Shown here piece after piece: positions 35,718 through 48,884 of a stretch of 64,000 nt of DNA. The position numbers and the translations under genes were made by a program. The notes under the pieces were generated by a model that was given only the letters and a program-made list of their open reading frames with translations, searched no databases and was not told the DNA's origin. This DNA is from Astropecten irregularis (taxonomy: Eukaryota > Echinodermata > Asteroidea > Paxillosida > Astropectinidae): positions 11,392,499 to 11,456,498 of the forward strand of contig OZ020250.1 in the NCBI GenBank assembly GCA_963971285.1, given 5' to 3'. Position 1 is the first letter of the stretch. Every line of letters begins with the position of its first letter.

Positions 35718-38700
35718 CAGTCTACTGCATTCAACCTACCCCAGACGGTTACTACTATATGCAAATTCCCCTGCGCCAATTTGCTGCTTCGCTGAAAAGA
35801 CTTGATCAACCGTGGTGCACCCTGACCTCCCACAATGCATACCGACATAGCCGCCATGATCATCCTTCTTTTCTCAGCGCCGCTATGAAACGGACGTGCC
35901 CTTCGTGGGCTCTTTCGATTTTCGAGTTTCCGTTTCCCGCTGCTCTTCCAAACTGTATAGACTTGATATTTTTCCTTTTTACTTATCTGATTAACCGTTA
36001 CCAATAAACAGTGTTCTCTTGTGCGTTTGTTTTTGGTATTTTTCTCTCTCTTTTTCTTTGTGCATCCTACAGGTACCGCGGTCCTACGTCGTCGCGGTCT
36101 ATACACCTCTACGTGATGCCGGGGTAACGCACAGCCGGCTCTGTGCTTATGACCTGATGAAAGGCCTATATGCGGGGGGAATGGATGAGAGTTTAACCTC
36201 ATTCCCTCCGCGGTACAGCAAGTCGGAATGGCCGAGTTTGGGTTCGTCCCCTCATTCCGGGCTACTGCTGCTACCACTGCCAGTCCAAAGGAATTCCGGG
36301 CGGTTAGATGCTAGGCATGCCTTGAAGGCTACGTGTCTAATCGTCCCGAAGAGGCCTACAGCCGGGGGTAGCTCGATACCACGGTCGTTACCAGAGCGGA
36401 GGGAGAACGCTCGCTACCGGAGGCGACGAAGGATGCCGCCACAACGGAATGTCTGGCCCGGGCGTAACATGCTCCTTTTGTTTAGGAAACATTGTTACGA
36501 CCCACTGAACAGAGGCTCGCCCCGGTTACGCTTTCCGGTCTCCCGAGCCGATATACTAGCTGTCTACCGATAAGAGCCGTGATGACGTGCTTTCGCTCCT
36601 CATGTCTGCCGGGCTCGATTGCGGACGTCAGAGAGATGCCCTGTCTGCGTGCAGCCTCCAGTGGTCCTAGCTATTATTCTGCACTCTCCACGCCTTTGTC
36701 CGATGTACAAAGCCTCAGACATCAGTGTATATGAGCAGTGCTACAATCGTACTACCGCTACACCCGAGCGAACATCATTGTGGACCTCAGAGAGATGTGT
36801 AGAGGCTCGAGCAGCCAATGAGCACCGTGACCCCACGTCCATTGTCTGGCTCTACCCAGACGGAAAGCCATGGAGAGTTCCATACACGGCTGAACTGCCA
36901 GACCGCACCATGCCACCGACTTCAACCCGCTACCATTTGCGGCCTCCAGTCGCCTATACAGGGCACGGTATGAAGGCTCACCTCGCCGAAGATCATGTGC
37001 TATTGCTGTGGGGTGAGAGAAGCGATATGCCTACCACCCCTCAGTCTGACGAGCACGATTGTGGACGTCAAAGGGACGCTCCTTTACTGCGTGGCCGAGC
37101 CGCATAGAGCTGAAAGCTTCAGGGGGTCACACACAACAAAGACCCCTCAACAGGCCTCGTCAGCCCGGCTTACTATCACAGCCCGTTAGTACGGGGAATG
37201 CGTATCCATCCCCTACTATTATTGTCAGCCACCTCCGATGCGAAGGGATCGAAGGACACAGGGCATCACGCACGGCTTTGTTAGCCGCGCTACCAGGCCC
37301 CCCTTCATTTGATACATGGATTGCCACACGCACATCCTTGCTATTGTTGGGCTCTCCCCAAACGGAAAGATGTGGAGAGATCTACGTACACAGCTGCACG
37401 GCCCATCGTCCATACAAGCCAGGTCAACACCGTCGGCTTTGTCCCGTGATGCATCGGCGGTCACAATCAGTTGGACCCACTACAGTATTACACCGACGTC
37501 CAGTGACGATTGCCGCCTGGACGCGCCCACTTATCTGGCCCTCTCCGCCCAGTCCAAGCTCCATGGCGCAGTGTCACTTTTATTATAATAATAATGGACT
37601 CTTTTAATGCGCCGGTATCCGCCAAGCATGACGCTCATGGCGCATATCTATTATTATCCTTGGTCATCGGGCCACAATTTACAGCATACATGTAATTCTT
37701 AGCTCGAGATGGACTTTATACGAGCCTTTTCCGACCATCGCTCAATGAAAGCGGAGAGGCACCAACTCAGCCGCGATAGCCCTTTACGCAGCCGAGCCCA
37801 GCCGACTGTCACCCTCAGACTGACTCAAGTCGAGTCGTTCCACTTCCACGGCCGACTTGTCCTGTCCTATCCATACTGGAATCTGCTATACGCTGTACAC
37901 GCACTTCGTACTGTACATGGATCCCTTCCTACTGTCCGGCTCTACTGGAGCGGAAACGATGCCGCCAGCTCGGCCCCAACTGCAGTCGACGCACCTTGGG
38001 CCGAGTTGGCCCGCGTTGGCCCGCGGACGACTTAAGGCTAAACTCTATGCTTCCACGGATGCATTGATGGATAATACTTTCTTCCTCGCGGAGCGGAAAG
38101 CTGCCAGGATTCCCATTTGCAGTTTTTTACCGCCCAATGGCCACGCCGGTCCGCACTATGTTTTCGGGCTCGGCCGCTTGCAGTCGACCTGCTTCATGGC
38201 GAGTTGTTCCTAGTCGAGCTGTCCAGTGCCCATGGGCCGATACCTACCTTAGCTCGACGCTACGGAGCGGTAACATGTACCCGAGACACGTACACTGAAT
38301 CATCGTTCACTATCTCTACCGGAACGGGAAACTGCGAGAGTCCACACGCACTGCACGTAACTGTTCAACGACCACGCATCACTGCACTTCCGGGCGCATT
38401 GTACAACCGTCAACATTTACGGCTTGCACACTGCTACAATGACTACAGCCAAGACCGTTCCGTGGCTCCACATCGGTGACCTCGGCGACCATGGCAGTCA
38501 TAAGTGTACTACATGTATCCTGTTTGGACACTGGATAATGAATAGAGTGATAAAGGTGATTAAAATGCGAGCATGCATTGACTCGAAATTCGGCTAGCTC
38601 ACTCGCCACGCATGTTGTCCTGAGGTCAAAGGTCATACATGTGATAATACATGTACATGTTTTATACATGTGATAATACTTGTACATGAACTGCTCACCA

Positions 38701-41700
38701 CATAGACGCCCAAAATATATTGGGTACTGGGAGGTGACAAGTCAACCTGATCTTGTTCTACCTCCATGACCTGACGGTGTTACATAGTCTGAGATGAACC
38801 ATCACTACTTATCACGCTTGCAACCTCTTCGGATCAGCTGACTTCCTCACCTTCTCTCATTCTTATGCTTTGAAAAGTGATAAACACTGTACAAAGTATG
38901 GTATAGATTGGAATTTTCCTCCTTCCTTTCTGTCAAATTCTAGTTACATGTCGGCACTTACACAGTGCCGAGTCACTACATGCCAAGGCAGGCAAGAACC
39001 CGGCATGCGTCAACCCAGCCTACCTCCACCGTCAACTCCACAAGCTCACCGCTCGTTGCGGAATAGCTCCCGTTGACGATTGGCAACAACATTGCAGAAC
39101 TCCGAAGCACCCCTCTCGGACCTGCGGGACTGATTTTCGACGTCCTTGAGGCCTTAAAACCCCCAATACAAGGCAATCTTATTCCCCATCGGCTCTACCC
39201 GGGACATTGAAGAATTACCATGAATAGCTGTGGCCACAGTCCCTTCCACGAAGGTCAACATTTCCAGCTAATCATAACCACCAGAGTGGCCGGCTCATGC
39301 CAGCCCTCAACACGCTGGCCCTATACCCAATGGGTATGGACCCCGTCGACACGTACCCTGCATCAAACAACCTCTGCGAGCAGGACCAAAGTCGACTCGG
39401 GCCAGCCCAACGGTCCCCAGTTCCTTTCTGCAGATCGCAAACTTGGGGAACACACAGGGAATTCCGACGCCTTACGTCTGGCTGTCATTCCACATCATCG
39501 GATGAGTAGGTCATCTCTGCCAATGACCTTACACCTGCTGCCACACACAAGACACAGTCCAGAGTTTTCGACTCCCGGTTCCTACAAACCCGTGGAAGAT
39601 GTCAAAAACACCCCGCTCAGGATACCCTTAGCATCCTGAGCCTCGTGGCCCACAGGTCTTTATAGAGAATGGCAGTGACCTGATCCAACTAGGTCACATT
39701 CTCCTGGTATACGTAAACTCGCCCACAACGCCTGGCTTCTCAGCCCAGATCTCGGTGAAGGACCGAACTACGTGTTCAAACGGTCCACTCGGAGCAACCA
39801 TTGGACATCACCCACATGACGAACGCTGGACGTCAGTCACATACCCAGCATAGGCGTGAAGTCCCGACTCCAAGAACTCCAAACCCACTACAAGGATCAA
39901 CTTGGAATAGTTCCTGGTGAGGTTTGAACCCGTATCGTCCGGACTGGCGCAACGAGTAGGCCGCCACTCCGTACCAGCATCGGAACCACAACCACTGTGA
40001 GATTCTCAGTAGCCCTGCAACACATGTGCCAGCGCTCTCAGTTATACCGAGAGCAAGCAAGAACATCTACACACCTACTCCTGACCTGTCACCCAGAGTG
40101 GATGGGTTGTGCCCCTCTGATCTGCGTCCCGGCCCTGGATCATCCAGGGGACGCCGGCAAGGACAACACCTCACTCCACCTTCCACTTCTCGACCGCCAA
40201 TAACGACCCCATAGGTGGCCGCTGCGACCGAGACACTCGTCTGCCCTCCTACATAGCATGTATCATGTACAAGCCATCTTAGGCGCCCCATGTCGCCTCT
40301 AAGGACAGTACTGGCAGCGACTTACACCAAGCACCGGACACACGCCTCCAAAAGTCGTGCGTACGGGCTGGAAACTTCTCACCACCGTCGAGAGGCAAAC
40401 TAAGGGGCTCGGCCCGGACCAGTTGCGCAATGACCAGTCAATACTACCTGGGCCCGACACCCTCCACTACACTTGGCTTGGGGCCTACGGCCCCAAAAAC
40501 CAACACCCAACACGCTGGACATCATACAAGGACCCTCACAGCGGGTCCTCACAACGACGCCTCTGTCATGGCTACCCGGTGACTGTTTATACCTTCCCCG
40601 ATGTGGTGCTACGAAGATGCTCCCTCTCCTTCTCCTACTAATACACCACTAACTTGGCGGACCTCTGCCTACACACCAGCTCCACACCAGGCTCCAAGTT
40701 TCTTCTACCCGCAGCTACAGGTCTGCTTGGACTACACGCTATGTTTTTGAGGATGGCCCTCCCCTCTCAACCCATGTGGCTAATGCACACACCTCCTATG
40801 GGCCACGTCCTACCGAATGGCCCCTAGCACACTACCGTGCATCTACTAACCTTCCTCCTGTCAGTGGTTACGCCTACAAGGACCAGTGAGATCAGGGCCC
40901 TATCGATAGCTGAATGCCACATATGCCACACAGCACTCGACTCCTTCCAACCATAGGCTTGCTCACCAAAAACTGATGCCCTATCTTCGAGCCACCAGAC
41001 ACCTCTGTATCGTCTCGGACATCACGCTCCGGTGACCCGTCAGGCAAGCTAGGGTGCCACGTCAGGGGTCTGAGGTGGTACCTAGCCCAATCTAAGGACT
41101 TGAGAAGGAACCCCTCTCAGCCCTTCACCACTACCACGAAGCCCAGCGTCGAAAGTCACGTTTATCCGCTGGATCGCCTCGACCGTCAAGTTTGCATGCC
41201 CAGTCTGCCCATCTAAACCGGGCCAGCAAACCCACTGTCACATCAAGACATCCTGGTCCTATTTCTGAGTTCTGTCATCAGACTTGGACGAGGCAGCATG
41301 ATGGAAATGCCCCTCCATTTTCTCCTCTTGCTACCTGAGGGACGTCCTGCAGAGCGACTTAACTCGTGTACGGCAGGAAAATCCTGGCTTCACCGACCTG
41401 GAAACCAGGATTCCTTCAGGCCTGCTGACAGATGGGCAAGACCTCCACGGAAGCTCTGCCCATGGCGAACTCACGATGGGCATTGTGCCCATTATGCTAA
41501 CCTGATTCATATCCACCAAACTTCCCTGGCTCTCCACGTAGCCAGCCCACCACCGTAACTCGGTGCCACTCTGCATATAGTAGTAACCGTCTGGGGTAGG
41601 TTGAATGCAGTAGACTCTCCCCCACCTGTTGTTGGTTGAGTCTACTAGTTCATACCTACCCCAGACGGTTGCGTCCCGCCCGTCCTCCCCACTTCTGGCC

Positions 41701-41893
41701 TCGAGCCTCCTGGCTTCGAAAAGAAGGACGATCATGGCGGCTATGTCGGTATGCATTGTGGGAGGTCAGGGTGCACCACGGTTGATCAAGTCTTTTCAGC
41801 GAAGCAGCAAATTGGCGCAGGGGAATTTGCATAAAGTAGTAACCGTCTGGGGTAGGTATGAACTAGTAGACTCAACCCACAACAGGTGGGGGG
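35718..41893 (+). mobile_element. DIRS-type retroelement copy 2 with both termini, broken fossil
   Basis: The left terminus (from 35718) contains CCTACCCCAGACGGTTAC and continues as an inverted repeat of about 150 bp, to about 35875, matching 41735-41860. An internal complementary region at 41574-41680 joins a copy complementary to the left end (TTGAATGCAGTAGACTC) to one complementary to the right end (GAGTCTACTAGTTCATACC). The element ends after CAACAGGTGGGGG near 41893. This left-repeat, body, complementary region, right-repeat order is the DIRS pattern. The 6.2 kb body is GC-rich, homologous to copy 1, and has no long intact frame, so it is an old copy with many breaks. Confidence 0.82.
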
Positions 41894-43060
41894 GGAATGA
41901 AGAAGTAGCGAGTCTATTCCTTCCTGATGTTTGCGGTCTGAAAGATTTTTCTCAGGGTCCACGAAGATGCCATCCATCCCAAATAACCATGTTTCCCAGA
42001 CAAAGCAAAATTAATAGATAATCCGTGCGTATGAGCTTTCCCTGTCAATTTTGCATTCCTTAGGCTATATGTATTGAATTGAAATCACTCGGAACTCAAA
42101 AAATGTACAAAATTAAAAAAGCAGTTTTCGAATACAGTGTATTGTCCTCTTAAATGGCGTACGTTTCGGGAAACCATTTGTTATGGAAAAACAAATTTCA
42201 AAAACAAAAACAAAAACAGACACTGCTTGTTTTGTCAAAAAATGGACATTGATTAAGCCCCTGATTTTGGATGCGGAAGTTTTCAAAGAATATATTAATT
42301 AACTTCCTACATGCATTAGTTTTGAAAAGTCGATTGGGTTAATATCATCAATCAGTCAATATGTGTTGGTCTGTACCTTTCATCTATTGTAAAATGGGAT
42401 TTCGGTATTATATGATTGCAAGTGTTAAATTGGATTCGTGATTCTCAGCTCTGGATTTTATGTTGAAACATGGCTGGTCTGCTGTGCCGCATGCACTCTA
42501 CCAGCGGCAATAACAAATGTCGGATACGTGTATTTTGCAAAATAAAAACTCCACATGCAGTCCAAACATCGTGTTAAAATAATAATAGTATTTATTTCTG
42601 GAGATAAAAACGCGACCGGTTTAGTGCGCGCACAAATCACTACACCAATCTCATGATAAACTAGACCTGTGTTTGTAGCAACAAACACTGAGCTGTTTCG
42701 CGTATGTTTTATAAAATTAAAAAAAAAAACATGTACACAATTGGCCCAGGACAGAGAAATAGTTTATCAGATGTGTGGTGTCTTAATAGTCCTAAACAAC
42801 TATCAGGAGCGTCGTCACTCGTCCATCAATACACCCATACAGATACATGTACAACACATGGCCATGAGAAACACAGAAATAGTCGAGTCCACTATAGGCC
42901 AGCGCACATAGTATGTATGGTAGTGCTTATGGGCGGTGGAAACAGCAAAATAATTTATTTTCTAGCTCGTCGTGCTCCGTTCAAGTGTACACAATTGGCC
43001 CACTACTATGGATAGCCATATCAGCGGTTCAAAAAGTTCCAAAGCCCGTGTTTTGTGTTA
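41894..43060. other. Unassigned intron sequence
   Basis: No gene or RNA match. ACACAATTGGCCCA occurs twice (42735 and 42989), and TAGCAACAAACACTG (42677) recalls GTTTGTTGC-type words elsewhere, but no element boundary is clear. Confidence 0.35.
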
Positions 43061-43069
43061 TGTTTGAGT

Positions 43070-46000
43070 CTAAATGGCAAAATTAATTATTCAAAAAAAT
43101 CAATAAAAAATCAGACGATGACGTCATTGTGACGTCACTTCACATAAGGGATATTATACCATTTCGTACCTTCCTACCAAGTTTCATTACAATCGGACAT
43201 TCCCTTATATGTGTTTCTGGGAAAAAATTGCAAAATTAATTATTCAGAAATCAATAAAAAATCAGTCGATGACGTCATCATAACATCACTTCACATTTGG
43301 GCTACTAATACCATTCCCTACCTACCCACCAATTTCATCACCACTGGATATTCCCTTATATGCGAATCTAAAAATCGGCTTTTTGATGACGTCATCATGA
43401 CGTCACAACTTTTTGGTATTTTGTGGCATGTGCCTATAACCTAACAAACATTTTGCCGAGAGAATTTCGAAAATACGATTTGTCGTTCACGAGATATAAA
43501 GAAAAGGTCCAAAAATTGAATAATTCATTTAAAATCACACGATGACGTCATCAACACGTGACTGCAATTTTTGTCTTATAACATGTCCCCATATACTTAC
43601 ATACCAAGTTTGAGTTGCATCGGACCTGCAGTTCCGGAGACAAAAGGCCCTGAAATTAGCACTTTTATGATGACGTCATGGTGCACGTGATGAGGTCATG
43701 ATGACGAAATTGTTCGGCATGCTATTCGGGGTGGTGGTCTTACTATGTGCCAAGTATGCAGTTGATCGGAATTAGCATAAGGGTAGAAGTGACTTGTAGA
43801 AAAAACATGTGCTTTGTCTATGGGAAAAAAGTGGAAAGAAAAACCCCCAAAACTAGAGTTTATGGCTGTTGAAAACAGCACATAAGGCTTTTCCGCATAA
43901 TTATGATATCAATTGCTTATCAATAAGAATTTTGTCACCAAGGACGACCTTCCCTATATTGCCTTTTGGTAAAAGAATTATGATCCTAGCTCTTACCACT
44001 TTTGAATAAGGAGCTACTTCCTGTTTGACCGGAAGTAGAGGTCACAGAGGTCAACCAATGTGTCACAAAGAAAGGCCCTGCCTTACATACACTTTTGGTG
44101 AAAGAATCATGATCCTAGCCCTTACCCCTTTTAAATGAGGAGCTACTTCCTGTTTGACCGGAAGTAGAGGTCACAGAGGTCAAGCAGTGTGTCACAAAGA
44201 AAGACCTCGATTAACATTGATATTTGGTGAAAGAATCATGATCCTAGCTCTTACCACTTTTAAATGAGGAGCTACTTCCTGTTTGACCGGAAGTAGAGGT
44301 CACAGAGGTCAAGCAATGTGTCAAAAAGAAAGACCCTGCCTAACATTCACTTTTGGTGAAAGAATCAACTTAATATCTCAAATCGTTGATTTTTTGTTGA
44401 TTTTTAAAGATTTTGATTATTAAATTCAAATCGCTGGTCACATGACACCTGATGACGTCATGATGATGAAAAGTTTCGGGAGACAACTACCCTATATGGA
44501 CTTCCTTCAGACCAAGTTTGGTTGTAATCGGCAGTTTAAAAGTAGCCAAAGTGCCACCTAGAAAAAGTCTATGGTAACTCGAGCGACAAGAAGAGGAAGA
44601 GGAAGAAGAGGAAGGAAGAAAAAGAAAAAAAAACTAGAGATTGTGTCTGTTGAAAACAGAACACAAGGCTTTTCCGGTTTTTTTAAGTGTGCACCTTTAA
44701 TCATATAAAACTCACGTGAATTGGTAATATTTCTGTCACAAAGAAAGACCTTACCTAACATGGACTTTTGATGAAAGAATCATGATCCAAGCTCTTACCA
44801 CTTTTAAATCAGAAGCTACATCCTGTTTGACCGGAAGTAGAGGTCACAGAGGTCAAATATTGTGTCACAATGAAAGACCTTGCCTTACATTGACTTTTGG
44901 TGAAAGAATCATGATCATAGCTCTTACCACTTTTAAATGAAGAGCTACTTCCTGTTTGACCGGAAGTAGAGGTCACAGAGGTCAAGCAATGTGTCAAAAA
45001 TGAAAGACCTTGCCTAACATTGTCTATTGGTGAAAGAATCATGATGATAGCTCTTACCACTTTTAAATGAGGAACTACTTCCTATTTGACCGGAAGTAGA
45101 GGTCACAGAGTTCAAGCAATGTAATACAAATGAAAGACCTTGCCTAACATTGACCTTTGGTGATAGAATCATGATCATAGCTCTTACCACTTTTAAATGA
45201 GGACCTACTTCCTGTTTTACCGGAAGTAGAGGTCACAGAGGTCAAGCAATGTAATAAAAATGAAAGACCTTGCCTAACATTGACATTTGATGAAAGAATC
45301 ATGATCATAGCTCTTACCACTTTTAAATGAGGACTTACTTCCTGTTTGACCGGAAGTAGAGGTCACAGAGGTCAACCAGTGTGTCACAAAGAAGGACCTT
45401 GCCTAACATTCACTTTGGTGAAAGAATCATGATCCTAGCTCTTACCACTTTTAAATGAAGAGCTACTTCCTGTTTGATTGGAAGTAGAGGTCACAGAGGT
45501 CAAGCAATGTGTCAAAAATGAAAGACCTTGCCTAACATTGTCTATTGGTGAAAGAATCATGATGATAGCTCTTACCACTTTTAAATGAGGAGCTACTTCC
45601 TGTTTGACCGGAAGTAGAGGTCACAGAGGTCAAGCAATGTGTCACAAAGAAAGACCCTGCCTAACAATTACTTTTGGTGAAAGAATCAACTTAATATCTC
45701 AAACCGTTGATTTTCTGTTGATTTTTAAATATTTTGATTATTAAATTCAAATCGCCTTTCACATGACACCTGATGACGTCACAATGACGAAAAGTTTCGG
45801 CAAACAACTACCCTATAGGGACTTCCTTCTGACCAAGTTTGGTAAAAATCGGCAGTTTAAAATTGACCAGAGTGCCGCAGACAAAAGTCTATGGTAACTC
45901 AAACGACAAGAAAAAGAAGAAGACAAAAAAATAAAATCAGAACAAAAACAATACCTTTTGAAAATCGGAAAAGCCAAACAGAACAGAAATAAAGGCTTTT

Positions 46001-46120
46001 CGCTTGCGCGAAAAAGCCAAAAAAATAAGAAAAACAAAAGCTGTTCCGCTGCATGCGAAACAGCTAAAAATAATAACTAGACATTGTGATTGTGGTAACA
46101 ACCACTAGGTGTTCGGGGTC
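43070..46120 (+). repeat. Composite of tandem-repeat elements with hairpin ends
   Basis: At least three related units lie end to end. Their ends carry CTAGA followed by a hairpin: CTGTTGAAAACAG at about 43864 and 44651, and GTGGTAACAACCAC at about 46098. Each hairpin is followed by AAGGCTTTTCC or AGGTGTTCGG. A conserved block with GACACCTGATGACGTCA and GACCAAGTTTGGT, then an (AAG)-rich run, precedes the ends at 44470-44630 and 45760-45930. 43100-43690 holds many TGACGTCA words. The body is made of the 129-bp units annotated separately. Hairpin ends, internal minisatellites and insertion next to microsatellites resemble Helentron-derived HINE/Pearl-type elements; this is inference. Confidence 0.65.
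43980..45700 (+). repeat. About 129-bp tandem repeat (10 units) with ETS-type and DR3-type motifs
   Basis: Units recur at 129-130 bp: three at 43980-44360 and seven at 44760-45700. Each contains ATCATGATCCTAGCTCTTAC, then the inverted pair ACTTCCTGTTTGACCGGAAG-T, then AGGTCACAGAGGTCA. ACAGGAAGT and ACCGGAAGT are standard ETS-factor cores in opposite orientation, and AGGTCA-cag-AGGTCA is a DR3 nuclear-receptor half-site pair. One unit has a degenerate DR3 (GAGTTCA, near 45105) and one a changed ETS core (GATTGGAAGT, near 45475). Five more units lie inverted at 51000-51660. Whether any protein binds them is unknown. Confidence 0.85.
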
Positions 46121-46470
46121 TTATATCGTAGTGGAACTGTTATAAGAACGTATGTTGGAATATATGTGATCAATCATCCCTCATATGATGGCATATTGAA
46201 ACACATGTACACATAAACTGCGTGACTGTACAAATACTTTGATCATGTTGATTGCTTATTTGTACTGTAGATGTATATAGATTTAGTTGCAGTGTTTATG
46301 GAACACATTGTCATTTGACAAAATGATGTTCAATACTCCGCAACCTACATCGATAGCATTCGATTAAGATTTGGTGCTGGTATTTAATGATATATAAAAA
46401 GATTTACGTGCAAATATCTATGGCAAGATGTAAACAACTAAACAAAGTTTTGAGTCGCGCAATTGGACAT

Positions 46471-46508
46471 TACATGTACATGTACATGTACATGTACATG
46501 TACATGTA
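46471..46508. repeat. (TGTACA)n microsatellite
   Basis: About six copies of the palindromic hexamer ACATGT/TGTACA. The stretch 46121-47000 around it has no recognised gene. It includes a CRE-family remnant at 46660-46760. Confidence 0.8.
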
Positions 46509-47000
46509 TGTTCTACACAGTGAATTATGTACGTATATATAGTGTATGGGAAATAGAGTCAATCGATCATCATATTTTTTTGTAAAAGACCATATTTTCA
46601 CGTAACACATGTACACGTATGTGTACAAAGTTAACAGGCTAATGTGAGAAATATAAAAAAAATTTATATAAAATCAAGAGATGCCGTAAATGTTCACTTC
46701 ACATCTACGATGTGGGAACTTTGTCTGGGCCTTTGTATGGTTAAAATTGACTGTTTAAAAGTGTATGAGGTGTATCAAACTCCTGTGTTGAGGCTATCAT
46801 GTGTTTCCACTGAGACAACATAAATGAAGCACATTCCAATCACCTTGCAGTGCCATGTGGTACTAATCAGAGTCTCTTGTAATCACATCAGCACTGAAGC
46901 AAGCAATTAGTTAATGATACCTTAAGTGGTCGAGTAAACAAATTGATTTGAAAGATCTGATAAGAATTTATATACCATTATATACCATGGAGGTATATAT

Positions 47001-47828
47001 ACATGGCATCACCTTTAAATATATATAACATTGTCTAGACAATAACTTCCGGTTAATTCATCACAAGTAACTGAACATTTACAGGCGTCATTGAATGCAT
47101 ACGATGTAAATATTTTGCAGTTTTCACTGATGTACGTCTTGTAAATACTGAATAAACAGTATTTGAATAATTAAGTCATTTTCCCTTTAAAAGCGCATAA
47201 CTTCCGGTTGAATGACGTCACAAATTTTAAACTTCACAAACATGTCAAAGTGCATTAGTGCTTCACACCTACCAAATTTGGCGGAAATTCATTGTTTACT
47301 TTTGAATTCTTAAATCAACCGTAGAGGGCACTATATAGCCCGCATGACGTCTTCGTTTATATTTTCTGAAAGGCCAAGACCTACTCTATCTTTTAGCTTG
47401 GTAGGTTTTATGTGCCCAAATCCTTCCGTTTTTGAGATATTTTGATTCAAACTTCAACTTCCGGTTACACCGGAAGTAGAGGTCATTTGCACACAACATT
47501 AAATATATTTATTGTTGAGATTAACGTGATGAGTAACGTATGTGAATATCAAAATCGTAGGTCATGTGGTTCTCAAGTTATAGAGCACCAAATTTTTTCC
47601 TAAAAACGCGTGTAATTTGATACCCGATGACGTAATCATGACGTCAATCTTCTAAATACAACTTGGCATCATGACCGCAGTTCCCAACAAGTTTCAAGTC
47701 AACATCTTGTAACTGTCATATAGAAGTCCTGCAGACAAGTTTGGGAAGAAGAAAAATGGAAAAAAAAACAAAAACAAAAAAAACTCGAACAATAACAATA
47801 GGTGTTCGGCTTGAACCCGAACACCTAA
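47001..47828 (+). repeat. Hairpin-ended dispersed repeat (AGGTGTTCGG family), copy 2, uninterrupted
   Basis: Matches 4378-4638 plus 5763-6187. The terminal hairpin AGGTGTTCGG (47800-47809) and CCGAACACCT (47817-47826) is perfect. It lacks the PIF/Harbinger insert and so preserves the empty site near 47255. It also contains TTCCGGTTACACCGGAAGT, an ETS-type inverted pair related to that in the 129-bp units. Confidence 0.78.
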
Positions 47829-48884
47829 TAAGTCACCATCAGAAACCACGAAACGGCCGTAGTGCCATGTACAGTACAGTGAACTTTGGCCTTATTACCT
47901 ACCGAGTGTGATGTGCATTATATATACGGCCAGGCAAGCCATGTGTATGCGCGGCATGCTTTTCACTGCACTGCACAGCACACATGCACAGACCATGGGG
48001 CTTGTGTGCTCGGTCCGACATTTTGCGGTCAGAATCGAAATTGGGTGGCATGACATTAAACACACAATATTGGAGACAAAATAAGTATCGGGAACTCGAT
48101 AAATATCATATGTGGGCGTCTGCCAAACATATCACGATATTTCCAACAATATCGTTTCTCACTATATTTCGATATTTGTTCAGGGTCCAATACGATATTC
48201 GATATGAAAACGATCTCGCGATATCGATAAATATTGTCATATCGAACAAGCTTACAACCATGGAATGCGCATTTATCAGCACAGCACAACAAATGACACC
48301 TCATCGCAAAGAGGAACAATCATGCCCCCAACGGTATCAGTCCCACCGCCCACAGACCAGCAACGTCAGCAAAAAAAGATACCATCCCTCAAGCCTGAGC
48401 CGCAGAACCCTTTTTGAGGAGTTATTAAAGCTAGACAAATAAGGAGAAGAAATAGCATGATTAGAAAGCTTGAGAGATGGGTTCTAGGTTAAACAAGTGG
48501 TCACGTTAAGAGCAGAAAAATTCATTTGGAGAGGGGAGAAGACATAGATTAAACAATCTTGTTAGAGAACTACCTTGTCAAGATGTTATCTTTGGTAGTT
48601 AATTTTTCAGCAGTCTCGCACCATTAAATTAATTCTTTGTGTATTTAATAACTCAAAATACATCTTATACACATCTCGCATCCTACTGCTAGGTGGCACT
48701 GGAAGATGACATTTTTAAAAGCACAGTTTTTCTAACTTTAAATTATATGTTACATGTTACTTCCATTGTCAATGCTTTGTCTTACTTTGTTCTGCAAAGA
48801 CTTCGAATGCTGTGCTTCGAATGCTTGAATAATACAGCAGTATTTACACAATTAATTTCTTTGAAAAGTGAACAAAGAAAAATT
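47829..48884. other. Unassigned intron, with an ATATCG-rich stretch
   Basis: At 48080-48245 the word ATATCG and its complement CGATAT recur many times in both orientations, suggesting a decayed palindromic MITE. A frame spanning 47984-48442 runs through it but has no family features and I do not call it a gene. Nothing else is recognised up to the tRNA-like sequence. Confidence 0.4.

Noticed and set aside
36019-38479. A series of open frames that might look like a host gene cluster
   Set aside because: They lie inside the second DIRS-type copy, have homologous but non-conserved counterparts in copy 1, and overlap one another.
47984-48442. 152-residue plus-strand frame
   Set aside because: It crosses an ATATCG-rich palindromic stretch and has no domain, codon pattern or splice context suggesting a gene.
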